From the NCBI GenBank assembly GCA_040904925.1, contig JBBDSP010000005.1:1-46319 (forward strand): 46,319 bases of DNA, in the 5' to 3' direction. The DNA is from Gracilimonas sp040904925 (GTDB taxonomy: Bacteria > Bacteroidota > Rhodothermia > Balneolales > Balneolaceae). The notes below the pieces were generated by a model. It had not been told where the DNA came from. It was given only the letters and a program-made list of their open reading frames with translations, and made no database searches. The stretch's first letter is position 1. Each line of letters begins with the position of its first letter. A program made the position numbers and the translations under genes. Positions 1 through 7,228 of this stretch are shown piece after piece.

Positions 1-13
1 TTATATTATTTTA

Positions 14-58
14 GTTGAGTTGAGTTGAGTTGAGTTGAGTTGAGTTGAGTTGAGTTGT
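14..58. repeat. GTTGA pentanucleotide microsatellite
   Basis: Eight uninterrupted copies of GTTGA run from 14 to 53, followed by a partial copy. No gene starts close by on the plus strand and the nearest gene (porX) ends at 513, so a direct phase-variation role is not apparent. The tract runs straight into the 55-84 dispersed repeat. It could vary in copy number by slippage. Confidence 0.9.
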
Positions 59-84
59 CATCCCTGTACAGGTAACTCGTTGAC
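55..84 (+). repeat. Dispersed repeat copy, TTGTCATCC...TCGTTGAC family
   Basis: This 30-nt stretch begins TTGTCATCC and ends TCGTTGAC. It matches the two 35-nt terminal arms of the element at 5848-6170, apart from a 5-nt gap in the middle and a few substitutions. No inverted partner was found in the next 450 bases, so it may be a solo arm or one end of an element that continues left of the window. Confidence 0.6.
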
Positions 85-191
85 ATGAGTTAGTTTTTGG
101 CCATTCGAAAAACTCTTGTTTTAGTTTTATGTATGGAAAGGTGAGTATGGTCATAAAAAAGTATTACAAGCCAATGCGGTCCTATTAGTCC

Positions 192-340
192 TATACTCCG
201 ACCTCACCTAAATCCTCTCCTTTGCAAGGAGAGGACTTTTTTTGATATTTATGAAAGTGTAGATGGTTAGTGATAGCTTAGAGTTCTGTCAATGCGTCTT
301 TCTCCTTGGTGAAGGAGAAAACAAAAGAGGTCGGAGTATA
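192..340. repeat. 149-bp nested palindromic (MITE-like) element
   Basis: Perfect 14-nt outer arms lie at 192-205 and 327-340. Just inside each sits a separate hairpin: 213-222 with 226-235 (10 bp, loop TGC) and 299-307 with 312-320 (9 bp, loop GGTG). The order arm, hairpin, unpaired centre, hairpin, arm is symmetric. No coding frame is present. It resembles non-autonomous palindromic elements; no transposase source is visible here. Confidence 0.65.
213..243 (+). terminator. Rho-independent terminator-like hairpin
   Basis: TCCTCTCCTT (213-222) pairs perfectly with AAGGAGAGGA (226-235) over a 3-nt loop and is followed by a run of T at 237-243. It would terminate plus-strand transcription entering from the left. 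It also forms the left internal hairpin of the 192-340 element, so the element may carry its own terminator. The rest of 341-512 holds no gene; 455-486 contains a REP-like string (GATGCTTCGG then TCAGCATGAC). Confidence 0.6.
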
Positions 341-512
341 AGGCTGGGAGATATGATATGCTGATGCAGAAGTTTTGTTATCGAATTATCTAACTTCTAC
401 AATCCTGAGGGTACCCCCGAAAGACCTACACAACTATGAAACTGCATCAACCCGTGAAGATGCTTCGGAAGTATCCTCAGCATGACTTCAAAAAGAAGAG
501 TAATACCGATAC

Positions 513-2054
513 TTATTTGGGAGTTAAGGTAGCGATCGGCAATATCACCTCTTCCATAGAAGCTCCGCCGTGCTGAAAGGTATCGCGATAGCGGTTTTGG
601 TATTTGTGATAATTGGTCGGATAAACGAAGTAATAATCCTCGCGGGCGATCATGTAATTATTGATAGCGCCAACGGCGGGTAATCGATATTCTTCCGGAT
701 TGTCCATAAATATAACAGCATCTGATTCGTCGGCTTTCAGATTGCGCCCATATTTATATCGGAGATTCGTGGCGGTATCTTTATCACCGAAAACCTTGGT
801 ATCACGAAGCGCCCGAACCGAACCGTGGTCGGTTGTAATGACCAGCGTTACATCTTCCTTGGCAAGCCCCTTGAACATTTGCAGCAGTGAAGAATGTTGA
901 AACCATGCTTCCGTTACCGAACGGAAAGCAGAAACATCGGGTGCCAGTTCTTTGATTACATCAGAGTCGGAGCGGGAGTGAACCAGTGTATCCACAAAAT
1001 TAAAGACAAAGGTTGCCAGCTTAGACTGTGAGTAGCTCTGGATCTTATCAGCTACTCTGCGGCCGGCATCGGCATTCAGCATTTTCTCATATTTGAAATT
1101 GATGTCAATTCCGTGCCTTTGCAACTGTCTTTTGAGTAACTCCTCTTCATGGCGGTTCAGGGAAGTTTCATCCTGACCCTGTTCCCATAGCTCGGGGTAC
1201 ATCCGCTCAATATCGGAAGGATATAATCCCGCAAAAATAGAATTCCTTGAGTAAGGCGTTGCAGTCGGTAAAATGGAATAATAGAAATCAGTATCAATGG
1301 AATAATGATTCGACAAGAACGGTTCAAAGAGCAGCCATTGATCGTACCGCATACAGTCGATGACAAAAAACATCACGTGCTTATCTTTTTCAAGATGCGG
1401 GTTCACATACTTCTCAAAGATCTCGGGGGATAAAGTTGGACGGGAATCGCTTTTGCCTAACCAGTCTTTGTATTCCTGACCTAAAAATTTTCCAAACTCT
1501 TTGTTGCCCTGCTGAAATTGGTCCGAGAGTACTTGCTTTAAACCTTCGTCTCCATCGCCGAGATCAATTTCCCATTGGGTGAGTTCCTTGTAAACATCGA
1601 TCCATTCTTTCCAGTGGGTGCCCGGGTGTATACGGGATGAAAGCTCATTGAACTGCCGTAAATAAACCTGCGCTGATTTTTCGGATTGAATGCGACTGCG
1701 TTCTAAAAGCCTTTTAGTGGTGAGCAAAATTTGGTTGGGATTCACCGGCTTGATAAGATAATCTGAGATCTTCCCACCAATTGCATCTTCCATGATCGAC
1801 TCTTCTTCACTTTTGGTGATCATAACCACAGGGAGTGAAGGCTGCAACGCTTTGATCTTTTCGAGGGTCTCAATTCCGCCCATACCCGGCATTTGTTCAT
1901 CCAGATAAACGATATCAAAGGGCTGTGATTCAATCATACTGACTGCATCATCCCCGTTACTTACCGGCGTGATCTCGAATCCTTTTTTTTCTAAAAATAT
2001 AATGTGCGATTGCAGATGATCTATTTCGTCATCTGCCCAAAGTATTTTTGGCAT
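513..2054 (-). CDS. porX: PorX-type response regulator with PglZ domain
   Basis: The 513-residue protein has an N-terminal CheY-like receiver domain (about residues 1-120) with the acidic pair D8-D9 and the likely phosphoacceptor D52 in the sequence YLDEQMPG. The C-terminal half is a PglZ/alkaline-phosphatase-superfamily domain with DCMRYDQW, TPYSRNS and TTDHG motifs. This architecture defines PorX, which in Porphyromonas and Flavobacterium controls type IX secretion genes and gliding, acting with PorY and a SigP sigma factor. It lies 14 bases downstream of the HhH protein gene on the same strand, so the two are probably co-transcribed. PglZ domains also occur in BREX phage defence, but no brx genes are near and the receiver fusion argues for PorX. 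The two exported proteins in this window with T9SS sorting domains fit that role. Confidence 0.93.
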   Translation of the reverse strand: MPKILWADDEIDHLQSHIIFLEKKGFEITPVSNGDDAVSMIESQPFDIVYLDEQMPGMGGIETLEKIKALQPSLPVVMITKSEEESIMEDAIGGKISDYLIKPVNPNQILLTTKRLLERSRIQSEKSAQVYLRQFNELSSRIHPGTHWKEWIDVYKELTQWEIDLGDGDEGLKQVLSDQFQQGNKEFGKFLGQEYKDWLGKSDSRPTLSPEIFEKYVNPHLEKDKHVMFFVIDCMRYDQWLLFEPFLSNHYSIDTDFYYSILPTATPYSRNSIFAGLYPSDIERMYPELWEQGQDETSLNRHEEELLKRQLQRHGIDINFKYEKMLNADAGRRVADKIQSYSQSKLATFVFNFVDTLVHSRSDSDVIKELAPDVSAFRSVTEAWFQHSSLLQMFKGLAKEDVTLVITTDHGSVRALRDTKVFGDKDTATNLRYKYGRNLKADESDAVIFMDNPEEYRLPAVGAINNYMIAREDYYFVYPTNYHKYQNRYRDTFQHGGASMEEVILPIATLTPK

Positions 2055-2068
2055 GAAGTCCTTTTAAG

Positions 2069-2611
2069 TTAATTGTCGATCTTGATAAACGGGCGAATAT
2101 TCTCCAGTCGGACCGGTCCAATACCCTTTACATTAAGCAGTTCATCTATAGAATCAAAACCGCCGTTAGCCTCCCGGTATTGAATGATATTATCAGCATA
2201 AGCCGGGCCAATTCCATCCAACGTTTGCAACTGAGCACTGCCGGCTGTATTTATATTGATGAGATTTATGGGAGATTGTTCCGAAGAATCAGAAGTTTTT
2301 TCTGTTTCATTAGTCTCAATAGATGATTCCGGAGGCGCTTCAGTGGCATTGTTAACTGATAGATCCGGATTATATTTTTCTTCCAATTCCTTTTCTTGCT
2401 GATGGAGCATAGTGCTTCTCTTTTCAAACTCGGTAACGATCTCGTCATACTCTTCCTGAGAGTATTGATAGGTATCCTGTATAAATAACGTAATAGAAAA
2501 TAAAACGGCCAGAAGGACTAATAAAATGGTAAACGCGATCCGCTCACTTCGGGAGATCTGAAGCCTCTCGATCCAGAAAAAAGTTTTCCGTTTTAGGTCG
2601 TTTAAATTCAT
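2069..2611 (-). CDS. Membrane-anchored ComEA-like helix-hairpin-helix protein
   Basis: The 180-residue protein has a short basic N-terminus, one membrane segment (about residues 24-44, ending ITLFIQ), an acidic linker (about 60-115) and a C-terminal double helix-hairpin-helix region. The latter begins INTAGSAQLQTLDGIGPAYA and contains VKGIGPVRLENI. This is the layout of ComEA, the periplasmic DNA receptor of natural transformation. Many Bacteroidota encode similar short HhH proteins whose role is unproven, so competence is only an inference. The gene starts 106 bases from the divergent hydrolase gene and is followed after 14 bases by porX. Confidence 0.8.
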   Translation of the reverse strand: MNLNDLKRKTFFWIERLQISRSERIAFTILLVLLAVLFSITLFIQDTYQYSQEEYDEIVTEFEKRSTMLHQQEKELEEKYNPDLSVNNATEAPPESSIETNETEKTSDSSEQSPINLININTAGSAQLQTLDGIGPAYADNIIQYREANGGFDSIDELLNVKGIGPVRLENIRPFIKIDN

Positions 2612-2716
2612 AGCTAAATATGGGTTTGCTTCATTTAAAACTCAATACTGAATTTTAACTGAGGTTAGACCTTGTTTCCCATTCAAGGATGTGGGATTTT
2701 CGGTAAAAATTATTTC

Positions 2717-3508
2717 ATGTTAGATAATCTCACATTTTCATATAACGATCAGAAAATAGCCTTTCAGAAAACCGGCAAAGGTAAACCGCTGGTGATTTTG
2801 CATGGCTGGGGAAGCAGTAAGCGAGTGATGATGTCGGTAGCTCAAAATCTGTCCCATTTATGCACAAGCTATGTGCTGGACCTTCCGGGCTTTGGTGACT
2901 CCCCCGAACCAAGCCGGGCCTGGAGCATTGATGACTATGCAGATGCCGTTCAGGCTTTTATTGAATCATTAGAGGAAGAAAAAATAGATGTGCTGGTACA
3001 CTCATTTGGGGGACGTATTATACTGAAATTATGCGCAAGAGATTTTGGTAAAGCTCATATCGATAAGGTATTGATAACCGGTGGGGCGGGAATGAAGCCG
3101 AAACGCTCCATGAAGTTCTATTTCAAAAAATACACTGCAAAAACCTTAAAGGCTCCTTTCCTGATGCTTCCCGGTTCACTCCAGAAAAAAGCCCTGGGGT
3201 GGTTGCGCTCAACTTCACTTTGGAAAAGTCTTGGTTCTTCTGACTACTCCAAATTGAGCGGCGTGATGAGAGAAACATTCGTGAGATCCGTGAGTGAATA
3301 CTTGGAATCAAGCCTTCCAAAAATCCCACATGAAGTGCTGTTACTTTGGGGAAGAAACGACGATGCTACTCCGGTTTACCAGGGCCAAAGAATAGAAAAA
3401 GGAATCAAGAACTCAGCTTTGGTGATCATTGAAGATGCCGGGCATTATGCTTTCCTCGATAAGCCCAAACAGTTTGCAAGAATTGCAGAGGCGTTTTTTA
3501 AAAGTTAG
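2717..3508 (+). CDS. Alpha/beta-fold hydrolase
   Basis: A 263-residue alpha/beta hydrolase. Visible are the oxyanion-region motif HGWGSS, the nucleophile elbow VHSFGG (catalytic Ser), an acidic residue in GRNDDATP and the catalytic His in GHYAFLDKP. No signal peptide is seen with the ATG at 2717. The frame is open upstream to a TTG at 2672, but that would add 15 residues of poor quality, so I prefer the ATG. Substrate cannot be told from sequence; the family covers esterases, lipases and C-C bond hydrolases. The stop is followed within two bases by a word-structured hairpin (3510-3580). Confidence 0.85.
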   Translation: MLDNLTFSYNDQKIAFQKTGKGKPLVILHGWGSSKRVMMSVAQNLSHLCTSYVLDLPGFGDSPEPSRAWSIDDYADAVQAFIESLEEEKIDVLVHSFGGRIILKLCARDFGKAHIDKVLITGGAGMKPKRSMKFYFKKYTAKTLKAPFLMLPGSLQKKALGWLRSTSLWKSLGSSDYSKLSGVMRETFVRSVSEYLESSLPKIPHEVLLLWGRNDDATPVYQGQRIEKGIKNSALVIIEDAGHYAFLDKPKQFARIAEAFFKS

Positions 3509-3509
3509 A

Positions 3510-3580
3510 GATGAGATACAAGATGTGAGATGAAAGACTTTTTCGTGTCTTTTATCTCACGTCAAACATCTCAAATCTTA
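3510..3580. repeat. Heptad-word quasi-palindrome, family B copy 1
   Basis: Starting two bases after the hydrolase stop, the left arm reads as 7-nt words (ATGAGAT, ACAAGAT, GTGAGAT, GAAAGAC) and the right arm as ATCTCAC, GTCAAAC, ATCTCAA, ATCTTA. The core stem is 3525-3538 with 3547-3560. The right arm equals the right arm of the 4871-4920 copy except for one extra 7-nt word (GTCAAAC, 3561-3567). Probably acts at the transcript 3' end. Confidence 0.75.
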
Positions 3581-3611
3581 AGCATTCGTAAAGCTCTTTT
3601 CCCATCTATTT

Positions 3612-3726
3612 CCGAATAGTCATAACTAAACAGGATTATATTCCCGAATAGTTATAACTAAAATGGATTATGATCCCGAATAGTTATATATTTGGCGTGA
3701 AATATATCGAGTATGTTCTATAACTA
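3612..3726 (+). promoter_or_regulatory. Three 32-bp-spaced palindromic operator-like boxes
   Basis: CCGAATAGT occurs at 3612, 3644 and 3676, exactly 32 bp apart (about three helical turns). Each leads into a dyad: TAGTCATAACTA (3617-3628), the perfect palindrome TAGTTATAACTA (3649-3660) and a degraded TAGTTATATATT (3681-3692). A fourth half-box TATAACTA (3719-3726) runs into the start codon of the ATPase gene. The placement directly before one gene suggests an autoregulatory operator. Binding protein unknown. Confidence 0.6.
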
Positions 3727-4853
3727 TGATTAAAAGACAACTGCAAAAATCGCTAAAAGAACGGCTTTTTGATGGAAAGGCGATCATATTGATTGGCCCA
3801 AGACAAGTAGGGAAAACCACATTAATCAACAATCTTCTCGCTGATAAAAAACACACCATTCGATTTTTTGATGGAGATGATCCAACGGTAAGGAGATTAC
3901 TGGATGAGCCAAACACCGAACAAATAAAACAGCTGATCGGCGATGCTGAAATTGTATTTATCGATGAAGCTCAGCGTATGCCAACCATCGGGTTGACGGC
4001 AAAAATCATAACAGATCAATTCAAAGAAAAGCAACTTATTCTAAGCGGTTCATCTGCATTCGAACTCAACAGCAGTATTCAGGAACCACTCACGGGACGA
4101 AAATGGACGTTCAACTTGTTTCCTATAAGCTGGAAAGAATGGCAAGATCACATAGGGTATTTGAAGTCAGAGCAGGACCTGGAAAACCGTTTGGTGTATG
4201 GATTTTATCCCGATGTACTAAATAACCCGGAGCGCCCGGCAGCAATATTAGATGAATTAATTGAAAGCTATTTGTATAAAGATATTCTCAATTACGCCGG
4301 AATCAGGAAGCCCGAAGTAATTCAAAAGTTAGTTCAGGCTATCTCCCATCAAGTGGGACAGGAAGTAGTGTACAAAGAAGTAGGAGATCTGATTGAATTA
4401 GATCCCAAAACCGTATCTCACTATATAGATATTTTGGAAAAGGCTTTTGTGGTGTTCAGGCTGCCTGCATTTAGTAAAAATCTCAGGAATGAGATCAAGA
4501 AGAACCAAAAAATTTACTTTTATGATAATGGGGTGAGAAATGCTGTTATTCATGATTATGATCCTTTTATAAATCGTAGTGATAAAGGCGCGCTTTGGGA
4601 GAATTTTTTGATAAGTGAAAGACTAAAGCAGTTACGATATGCCAAAAATAAATCGGAAATGTATTTTTGGAGAACCAAGCAGCAGCAGGAAGTAGATTAC
4701 GTAGAATTATCAGCTAAGAAAATTTTTGGTTTTGAATTCAAATGGAATCCAAAAAGGGACATTCGATTTCCCAAAACCTTCACTAAAAATTATGATGCTG
4801 AGATAATGGGCATTAGCCGGGAAAATTTCAGGGGGTTTGTACTATGGGAGTAG
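3726..4853 (+). CDS. AAA_14 ATPase with DUF4143 domain
   Basis: The 375-residue protein begins with a P-loop ATPase domain: Walker A GPRQVGKTT at residues 24-32 and Walker B VFIDEAQ at 77-83. The middle and C-terminal part is DUF4143 (about 185-340), with EVDYVE and FEFKW giving the pattern of a degenerate PD-(D/E)xK fold. Proteins of this family are abundant, laterally mobile and of unknown function; links to DNA transactions or toxin-antitoxin-like stress systems have been suggested but not settled. The gene stands alone, behind the repeated operator-like boxes and between two directly repeated hairpins (3510-3580 and 4871-4920), which makes it look like an inserted accessory unit. Confidence 0.88.
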   Translation: MIKRQLQKSLKERLFDGKAIILIGPRQVGKTTLINNLLADKKHTIRFFDGDDPTVRRLLDEPNTEQIKQLIGDAEIVFIDEAQRMPTIGLTAKIITDQFKEKQLILSGSSAFELNSSIQEPLTGRKWTFNLFPISWKEWQDHIGYLKSEQDLENRLVYGFYPDVLNNPERPAAILDELIESYLYKDILNYAGIRKPEVIQKLVQAISHQVGQEVVYKEVGDLIELDPKTVSHYIDILEKAFVVFRLPAFSKNLRNEIKKNQKIYFYDNGVRNAVIHDYDPFINRSDKGALWENFLISERLKQLRYAKNKSEMYFWRTKQQQEVDYVELSAKKIFGFEFKWNPKRDIRFPKTFTKNYDAEIMGISRENFRGFVLWE

Positions 4854-4870
4854 GCAAGAAACGTATGACG

Positions 4871-4920
4871 TAAGATATTAGATGTGAGAAGTAGCCTTTT
4901 ATCTCACATCTCAAATCTTA
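4871..4920. repeat. Heptad-word quasi-palindrome, family B copy 2
   Basis: Arms 4871-4889 and 4902-4920 pair at 17 of 19 positions. The right arm and the following bases read as 7-nt words: ATCTCAC, ATCTCAA, ATCTTAT, ATCTTTA, ATCTCAT. The right arm overlaps the stop codon of the minus-strand rluA-like gene, and 18 bases separate the element from the plus-strand ATPase stop, so it sits between convergent genes and could serve both 3' ends. Confidence 0.75.
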
Positions 4921-5797
4921 TATCTTTAATCTCATACTTAACCCCAAGCTCTTGAATTTCCAATCCGGCGTTCAACAAGCTAATTCCTACTTTTTGGGCT
5001 CTTTGACTGCTTTTGTCTCCATCAATTCCATAGATCGGGTCATCAATAATTGGGAAGCCCCATTGCTCCAAATGTAGTCGGATCTGATGGGTACGTCCGG
5101 TTTGCGGCATGCACTTTACGATGGCAGAATCTGCTCTCCGCTCGACCACTTTAACATGGGTGATGGCTTCTTTGGCGTGTTTCAAGCCCAACTCACTTTC
5201 AAACACAAAACCGTTTTTCCGGCGGATGGGAGTATCGATAGTAACAGAGTTTTCTTTGGGATTTCCTGAAACCACCGCATAGTAAGTTTTCTTCACTTTT
5301 GATTGGCTGAAAGCTACCATAGCCTTCTGAGCAAAGGTTTTGTTTAGTGCAAAGATAACGATACCGGAAGTGACGGCATCCAACCGGTGCACAATGTGGA
5401 GGCCTTGATAGCCTTGTTCCTCCAGGATCTGGATCAGTGAATTTTTGTTATAACGCCCGCCAGGATGCATTGGTAAAGGAGCGGGCTTAAACACGATGAT
5501 ATAGTCTTCGGTCTCTTGCAGAATCTGAACTTCGTGAGGAACGGATGGTTCAATAACTTTAGGATTGTGGTGAAAGATCTGATCCTGAAGGTTGAGGATA
5601 TGATCCGAAGAGGCCTCTTTTCCATTCACGCCCACAAGTCCATTTTGGATCTTCTCCTCCCAAACCTTCACTCCGTGAAAAGGAAAACGGGTATGCATAA
5701 GATCAAGCAAGGTTCTTCCTTTAAACTCGGATTTAACTTTAAACCGGTAGGTGATGGAGTAGCTGGGAATAATTCGAACAGGGCGATGAGAGATCAT
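4904..5797 (-). CDS. RluA-family RNA pseudouridine synthase
   Basis: A 297-residue RluA/RluD-type pseudouridine synthase. An S4-like RNA-binding domain covers about residues 20-80 (LLDLMHTRFPFHGVKVWEEK). The catalytic motif HRLDAVTSG follows, with its essential Asp, and GRTHQIRLHLE lies near the C-terminus. The frame stays open to a GTG at 5854, but that extension lies inside the dispersed repeat at 5848-5882, so the ATG at 5797 is preferred. Which uridines in rRNA or tRNA are modified cannot be told. The gene is convergent with the ATPase gene, and its stop lies in a repeat arm. Confidence 0.88.
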   Translation of the reverse strand: MISHRPVRIIPSYSITYRFKVKSEFKGRTLLDLMHTRFPFHGVKVWEEKIQNGLVGVNGKEASSDHILNLQDQIFHHNPKVIEPSVPHEVQILQETEDYIIVFKPAPLPMHPGGRYNKNSLIQILEEQGYQGLHIVHRLDAVTSGIVIFALNKTFAQKAMVAFSQSKVKKTYYAVVSGNPKENSVTIDTPIRRKNGFVFESELGLKHAKEAITHVKVVERRADSAIVKCMPQTGRTHQIRLHLEQWGFPIIDDPIYGIDGDKSSQRAQKVGISLLNAGLEIQELGVKYEIKDIRFEM

Positions 5798-5847
5798 ACC
5801 GGATTGGTAAAATGTTTGGGCTAAATTCGAGACAAGAATAGAAACTT

Positions 5848-6170
5848 TTGTCACTCTTGTAGATGTCAGGTAATTCGATGACAGTTTTGGTTCTTAAGTT
5901 TTAACTACCATCACCTTGTTTGTCATTTCGAACGCAGTGTAGTGAGTGAAAACGAACGAAACGAAGTTGAGAAATCTAAAGAGATTATAAAGAGCATTGT
6001 CGCTGTATTCAATCCCCGCAGATTTCTCCGCTCCAGTCATTCGCCTTTCAGGCTCATTCCTTATGGTCTTTTAGACTTCGAAATGACAACCCAAGGTTGA
6101 GTTTTCAATATTAGCTCTGGTACACTTCATTTTTAGTCAACGAATTACCAGACATCTACAAGGATGACAA
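5848..6170. repeat. 323-bp element with 35-nt terminal inverted repeats
   Basis: The left arm (5848-5882) and the reverse complement of the right arm (6136-6170) agree at about 31 of 35 positions; both begin TTGTCA and end TTCG(A/T)TGAC. Inside is a second nested inverted pair: GTCATTTCG at 5922-5930 with CGAAATGAC at 6079-6087, and GAGAAATCT at 5969-5977 with AGATTTCTC at 6020-6028. No reading frame of note lies inside. A third copy of the arm is at 55-84. No convincing target duplication was seen. This accounts for the gene-free stretch 5798-6192. Confidence 0.7.
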
Positions 6171-6192
6171 CTTATCTGAGCTTTAATATTCA

Positions 6193-7149
6193 TTACTCAG
6201 AAGCGGTACTTACTTCACGTTCCTTAAAATCCTCGCCAAAATAATTGTACCATTTACGGAATGGTTTGAATGCATTCTCAGGATCAAAAGGGCGTTTGTA
6301 TTCGCTTTTCCGACACTCCTCGCTGCAACAACCTTCCATTTTGTGAGCACCTTCTTCGGAGCAAACGAACAGCTTGTTGCATTCCATGTTTGCGCAATTG
6401 ATGTAGGTATCTGCCGGTTTTCCGGTGATCTCACAACGCGCGACAGGTTCAAGGTCTTTAGGATTCACGGGGACAACCAGCCGGTCATCAAACACAAAAC
6501 ATTTGCCTTTGAAATGTTTCCCTCCCTCTTCTTTGGCATAGCGTAGAATTCCACCGTGAAGCTGATTCACATCTTCCCAACCTTTTTCTTTCATCAGTAC
6601 TGAGAATTTTTCACAGCGAATGCCGCCGGTGCAGTACATCAGTACTTTTTTGTCTTTAGGAATGTCAGCCTTATCCACCCATTGTGGGAAATCGTAGAAA
6701 TTCTCAACATCAGGTTGAATGGCCCCTTCAAAGTGACCGATTCTGGATTCGTAGTTATTACGCACGTCTATCATCACATAATCTTCTTCTTCCATCACCC
6801 GGCGCCATTCTTCAGGTTCCAGATAATTCCCACCGTTTTTTGGGTCAACGCCATCTTCATGTAAAGCAACGATCTCTTCCCGCACTTTCACCGTTAAGCG
6901 TGGAAATGGGATATAGTCTGATTCGTCCTGCTTAAATACGGTGTCATCAAACCCGGGCAGCGACCACAGGTAGTTTTTGTATTCTTCGATCTGCTGATCG
7001 GTTCCGGCTGCTGTGCCGTTTATTCCCTCTTCAGAAATATAGATCCTTCCTTTCAGGCCAATTTCCTTACAGAAATTTTTGTGAGCTTTGCAGAATCGCT
7101 CCGGCTCTTCGATGGGCTGAAAGTTGTAGTAAAGTATAACTTGATACAT
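6193..7149 (-). CDS. trhO: tRNA uridine(34) hydroxylase, rhodanese family
   Basis: The 318-residue protein matches the YceA/TrhO family. It has an N-terminal acylphosphatase-like domain (about residues 1-95, with YISEEGINGT), a rhodanese domain (about 110-220) with active-site Cys in CTGGIRCEKF, and a C-terminal cysteine-rich segment (CEITGKPADTYINC, FVCSEEG, CCSEEC) likely to bind metal. TrhO makes 5-hydroxyuridine at the tRNA wobble position using molecular oxygen. Start at the ATG at 7149 gives the usual family N-terminus. It is divergent from the exported protein gene at 7229. Confidence 0.93.
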   Translation of the reverse strand: MYQVILYYNFQPIEEPERFCKAHKNFCKEIGLKGRIYISEEGINGTAAGTDQQIEEYKNYLWSLPGFDDTVFKQDESDYIPFPRLTVKVREEIVALHEDGVDPKNGGNYLEPEEWRRVMEEEDYVMIDVRNNYESRIGHFEGAIQPDVENFYDFPQWVDKADIPKDKKVLMYCTGGIRCEKFSVLMKEKGWEDVNQLHGGILRYAKEEGGKHFKGKCFVFDDRLVVPVNPKDLEPVARCEITGKPADTYINCANMECNKLFVCSEEGAHKMEGCCSEECRKSEYKRPFDPENAFKPFRKWYNYFGEDFKEREVSTASE

Positions 7150-7228
7150 TTTTTCTCTTAAATTGTAAGAACTGTTAGATTACAGCGTTCAATATTCACG
7201 AACCTGAAAGTTAAGGAAAATCCAAACA

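Noticed and set aside
192..340. Insertion sequence
   Set aside because: Only 149 bp with no transposase frame; at most a non-autonomous element.
513..2054. PglZ domain as a sign of a BREX phage-defence system
   Set aside because: The domain is fused to a receiver domain as in PorX, and no brxA, brxB, brxC, pglX or brxL genes are nearby.
5798..5854. GTG start for the RluA-type synthase
   Set aside because: The extension lies partly in the 35-nt dispersed repeat and is not needed for the S4-like domain.
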